Shown: piece by piece, positions 37,726-39,553 of the stretch | How the letters are laid out: every line of letters starts with the position of its first letter | Numbering within the stretch: the first letter of the stretch is position 1 | Source: Mycobacterium gordonae | GTDB lineage: Bacteria > Actinomycetota > Actinomycetes > Mycobacteriales > Mycobacteriaceae | Assembly: GCF_001417955.2 (NCBI RefSeq) | Contig: NZ_LKTM01000345.1 | Span: 1 to 39,553, forward strand | Length of the DNA: 39,553 nt | Direction: 5' to 3' | Position numbers and translations under genes: made by a program | The notes under the pieces: generated by a model | Seen by the model: the letters and a program-made list of their open reading frames with translations, nothing else | The model's database searches: none | Told to the model about the DNA's origin: nothing

Positions 37726-38564
37726 TGTGGCGGATGCGGGTGGTGCACACCACCGGGTATGCGTACCGGTCGCCGGTGACGGCGTCCTACAACGAGGCTC
37801 GGCTCACGCCGCGCTCCAACACCAGGCAGAACGTGGTGCTCAACCGGGTGGAGACTATCCCGGCCACCCGGTCCTACCGCTACATCGACTACTGGGGGAC
37901 CGCGGTCACCGCATTCGACCTGCATGCGCCGCACACCGAGTTGACGGTGACGTCCTCCTCGGTGGTGGAGACCGAGCGGCCGGAACCGCCGGCGGAGAAG
38001 ACGAGTTGGGAGGAGCTGCAGTCGGCGGCGGTCATCGACCGCTACGACGAGGTGCTGCGTCCCACCGACTACACCCCGAACAGCAAACGTGTTGCCGCCG
38101 TGGGCAAACGGATCACCAAGAACCATGACCCGAGTGAGGCCGTCGTCGCCGCGGCCCGCTGGGCGCGCAGCGAGCTCGACTACCTGCCCGGCACCACCGG
38201 CGTGCATTCCTCCGGCTTGGACGCGTTGGAAAAGGGCAAGGGCGTGTGCCAGGATTTCGCGCACCTGACGCTGATCTTGTTGCGCAGCATGGGGATTCCA
38301 GGTCGCTACGTGTCCGGATATCTGCACCCCAAGCCCAACGCCGTAATCGGCAAGACGGTCGCGGGCCGCAGCCACGCCTGGATTCAGGCGTGGGTCGGCG
38401 GCTGGTTGAACTACGACCCCACCAACGACACCGAGATCTCCGAGCAGTACATCAGCGTAGGCGTCGGCCGCGACTACGCCGACGTGTCGCCGCTGAAAGG
38501 TATTTACTCCGGGCTGGGCGCGACCGACCTCGACGTGGAAGTCGAGATCACCAGGTTGGCCTAA
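37725..38564 (+). CDS. transglutaminase-like cysteine peptidase/ligase
   Basis: 279 residues from ATG 37725, overlapping the alpha-E stop by one base. An N-terminal beta domain (MWRMRVVHTTGYAYRSPV) precedes the transglutaminase-like core with the triad C175 (GKGVCQDFAH), H217 (GRSHAW) and D231 (NYDPTND). Bacterial members more often act as peptidases or amidases than crosslinkers. Coupled translation with the ATP-grasp and alpha-E genes suggests one pathway, perhaps making and trimming a small peptide or amide. No signal sequence is visible, so a cytosolic site is likely. It is convergent with the short PE gene, 7 bases apart. Homologue of Rv2409c (recalled). Confidence 0.94.
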   Translation: MWRMRVVHTTGYAYRSPVTASYNEARLTPRSNTRQNVVLNRVETIPATRSYRYIDYWGTAVTAFDLHAPHTELTVTSSSVVETERPEPPAEKTSWEELQSAAVIDRYDEVLRPTDYTPNSKRVAAVGKRITKNHDPSEAVVAAARWARSELDYLPGTTGVHSSGLDALEKGKGVCQDFAHLTLILLRSMGIPGRYVSGYLHPKPNAVIGKTVAGRSHAWIQAWVGGWLNYDPTNDTEISEQYISVGVGRDYADVSPLKGIYSGLGATDLDVEVEITRLA

Positions 38565-38571
38565 TGCCGCG

Positions 38572-38901
38572 TCAGGCCGACGGGCCCAGCAGGTCGTGGA
38601 CGCCCTGCAGCGACGAGGCCGCCGCGGCTTCGGCGTTGCTGTAGGCGGCGCCGCCGGCGGTCAGTGCCTGGACGAACTTTTCGTGGAACGCCGACATCTG
38701 GGCGCTGATGTCCTGGTATCCCTGGGCGTGCGCGTTCCAGAACGAGGCGACGGCCGCGGAAACGCCGTCGGCGGCGGATGCGGGTATCGCTGCCGTCTGC
38801 TGAGCCGTAGCGGTGTTGGATTCGCCGATGGTCGACCCGATGCGGGCCAGGTCGCTCGCCGCAGCGGCTATCGCCTCCGGTCCTGCGACAAACCACGACA
38901 T
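38572..38901 (-). CDS. short PE family protein (PE domain only)
   Basis: 109 residues, ATG at 38901 with GAGG upstream. It consists of a PE domain alone: MSWFVAGPEAIAAAASDLAR with Pro-Glu at 8-9, a helical hairpin, and the type VII export motif as YSNAE at 87-91. The final helix ends in LQGVHDLLGPSA. The position beside the transglutaminase-like gene matches PE24 (Rv2408, recalled) of M. tuberculosis. No PPE partner gene is adjacent in the window, so its partner, if any, is elsewhere. An AT-rich -10 candidate lies upstream at 38966-38972. Confidence 0.92.
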   Translation of the reverse strand: MSWFVAGPEAIAAAASDLARIGSTIGESNTATAQQTAAIPASAADGVSAAVASFWNAHAQGYQDISAQMSAFHEKFVQALTAGGAAYSNAEAAAASSLQGVHDLLGPSA

Positions 38902-38965
38902 GCGGCAACCTCGAGTTCGGCAACGGTGGGTGACGACGGAAATCCGCCTTTTCGCCCCGCTAACT

Positions 38966-38972
38966 ATTATTA
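38966..38972 (-). promoter_or_regulatory. candidate -10 element for the short PE gene
   Basis: Minus strand reads TAATAAT, about 65 bases before the ATG, inside the 119-base gap after the PE_PGRS stop. No clear -35. Nearby, CGAAT-TTAT-ATTCG (38998-39011) is a small perfect inverted repeat that could be an operator or end the upstream transcript. Confidence 0.35.
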
Positions 38973-39020
38973 CGCGCTTTGAGCCGTTGCCGCTGCACGA
39001 ATTTATATTCGCGTGTCTGA

Positions 39021-39553
39021 TTAGCCGTGCAGTCCGGGGCTGCCGAAGGTACCAGGGGCACCACCCGCCCCACCTGCACCATTGGTGCCAGGTGGCACGC
39101 CTACCCCGCCGGGTCCGCCGTTGCCGCCGTTACCGATGAACTGCGCGTCGCCGCCGGCACCGCCGGGGCCGCCGCTTGGGCTGGTGGCAATGCCGACGCC
39201 GCCGGCGCCGCCGTTCCCGGCGTTGCCGATCAGCAGTGCACCGCTGCCACCCTGGCCGCCGAAGCCGCCGCCGGCGCCGCCGTTCCCGCCGTCGCCGGCG
39301 ATCCCGAACAAGCCGACCAGGCCGCCGACTCCGCCACTGCCTCCAAAGGCGACCCCTGCGCCGCCGTCACCACCGTTACCGGCGAAGCCGAAGATCAATG
39401 CCGAGCGACCACCTTCACCGCCGTTATTGCCCAGAGCGGTGCCGTCACCGCCGTGGCCACCGTGGCCACCGTTACCAAACCCGTACCCGGCCCCACCGCC
39501 TGCGCCGCCGACCCCTCCGACATTGCCGCTTGCCCCGTTGCCACCGACGCCGC
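39021..39553 (-). CDS. PE_PGRS family protein, 3' part (runs in from right edge)
   Basis: The minus-strand frame is open from the window edge (codons in phase from 39551) to TAA at 39023-39021, about 176 codons. It encodes only PGRS-type sequence: repeated GGxGG and GGAGG units with Asn, Asp and Ala, for example GNGGDGGAGVAFGG, ending GAPGTFGSPGLHG. The PE domain would lie beyond the right edge. It cannot be the same gene as the PE_PGRS at the left edge, because each supplies a different end and both face left. Surface localisation through ESX-5 is inferred from the family. Possible false starts within the repeat should be ignored. Confidence 0.9.
   Translation of the reverse strand, partial: GVGGNGASGNVGGVGGAGGGAGYGFGNGGHGGHGGDGTALGNNGGEGGRSALIFGFAGNGGDGGAGVAFGGSGGVGGLVGLFGIAGDGGNGGAGGGFGGQGGSGALLIGNAGNGGAGGVGIATSPSGGPGGAGGDAQFIGNGGNGGPGGVGVPPGTNGAGGAGGAPGTFGSPGLHG

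Overview
The window is high-GC actinobacterial DNA from a slow-growing Mycobacterium. PE_PGRS genes, a PPE-MPTR gene and MmpL/MmpS and PapA genes are mycobacterial hallmarks, and abundant PE_PGRS/PPE-MPTR genes point to a slow grower. The sequence alone does not fix the species, and no similarity search was run.

Layout. (1) Positions 1-6161, minus strand: the start of a PE_PGRS gene that runs off the left edge, and a 1791-residue PPE-MPTR gene. (2) 6455-9813, minus: an mmpS/mmpL pair of the MmpS4/5-MmpL4/5 type, overlapping by 4 bases. (3) 9985-28227: a glycolipid locus. On the minus strand lie a DapB/Rossmann-type oxidoreductase, an exported PE-PPE-fold acyltransferase/hydrolase (Chp-like), an MmpL10-type transporter and a PapA3-type acyltransferase. 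Diverging from papA is an 11-kb gene for a two-module type I polyketide synthase. (4) 28224-30946, minus: a tight three-gene set of two acyl-CoA dehydrogenases and a PNPOx/F420-type flavin-fold protein. (5) 31238-38901: conserved mycobacterial core, comEA-comEC-holA, rpsT on the opposite strand, then circularly permuted ATP-grasp, alpha-E and transglutaminase-like genes with one-base overlaps, and a short PE gene. This matches Rv2415c to Rv2408 of M. tuberculosis in inverted orientation (recalled synteny). (6) 39021-39553, minus: the 3' end of another PE_PGRS gene.

The most interesting part is (3). The gene set and order pks <-> papA3-mmpL10-PE match the trehalose polyphleate (TPP) locus as I recall it from M. 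abscessus and M. smegmatis. The proposed division of labour is that the PKS builds a polyunsaturated acyl chain, PapA acylates trehalose in the cytosol, MmpL10 moves the precursor across the membrane, and the PE-PPE enzyme completes acylation outside. The PKS sequence fits this. Both acyltransferase domains carry malonyl-type HAFH motifs, so the chain should be unbranched. Module 1 is KS-AT-KR-ACP with no dehydratase, and module 2 is fully reducing (KS-AT-DH-ER-KR-ACP). Alternating use could give a -CH=CH-CH2-CH2- repeat, but only if the single DH also serves module 1. The fatty acyl-AMP ligase (fadD23) expected in TPP loci is absent from this window; the oxidoreductase gene sits where it would be expected.

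No tRNA, rRNA, insertion sequence, transposase, integrase or CRISPR array was seen.
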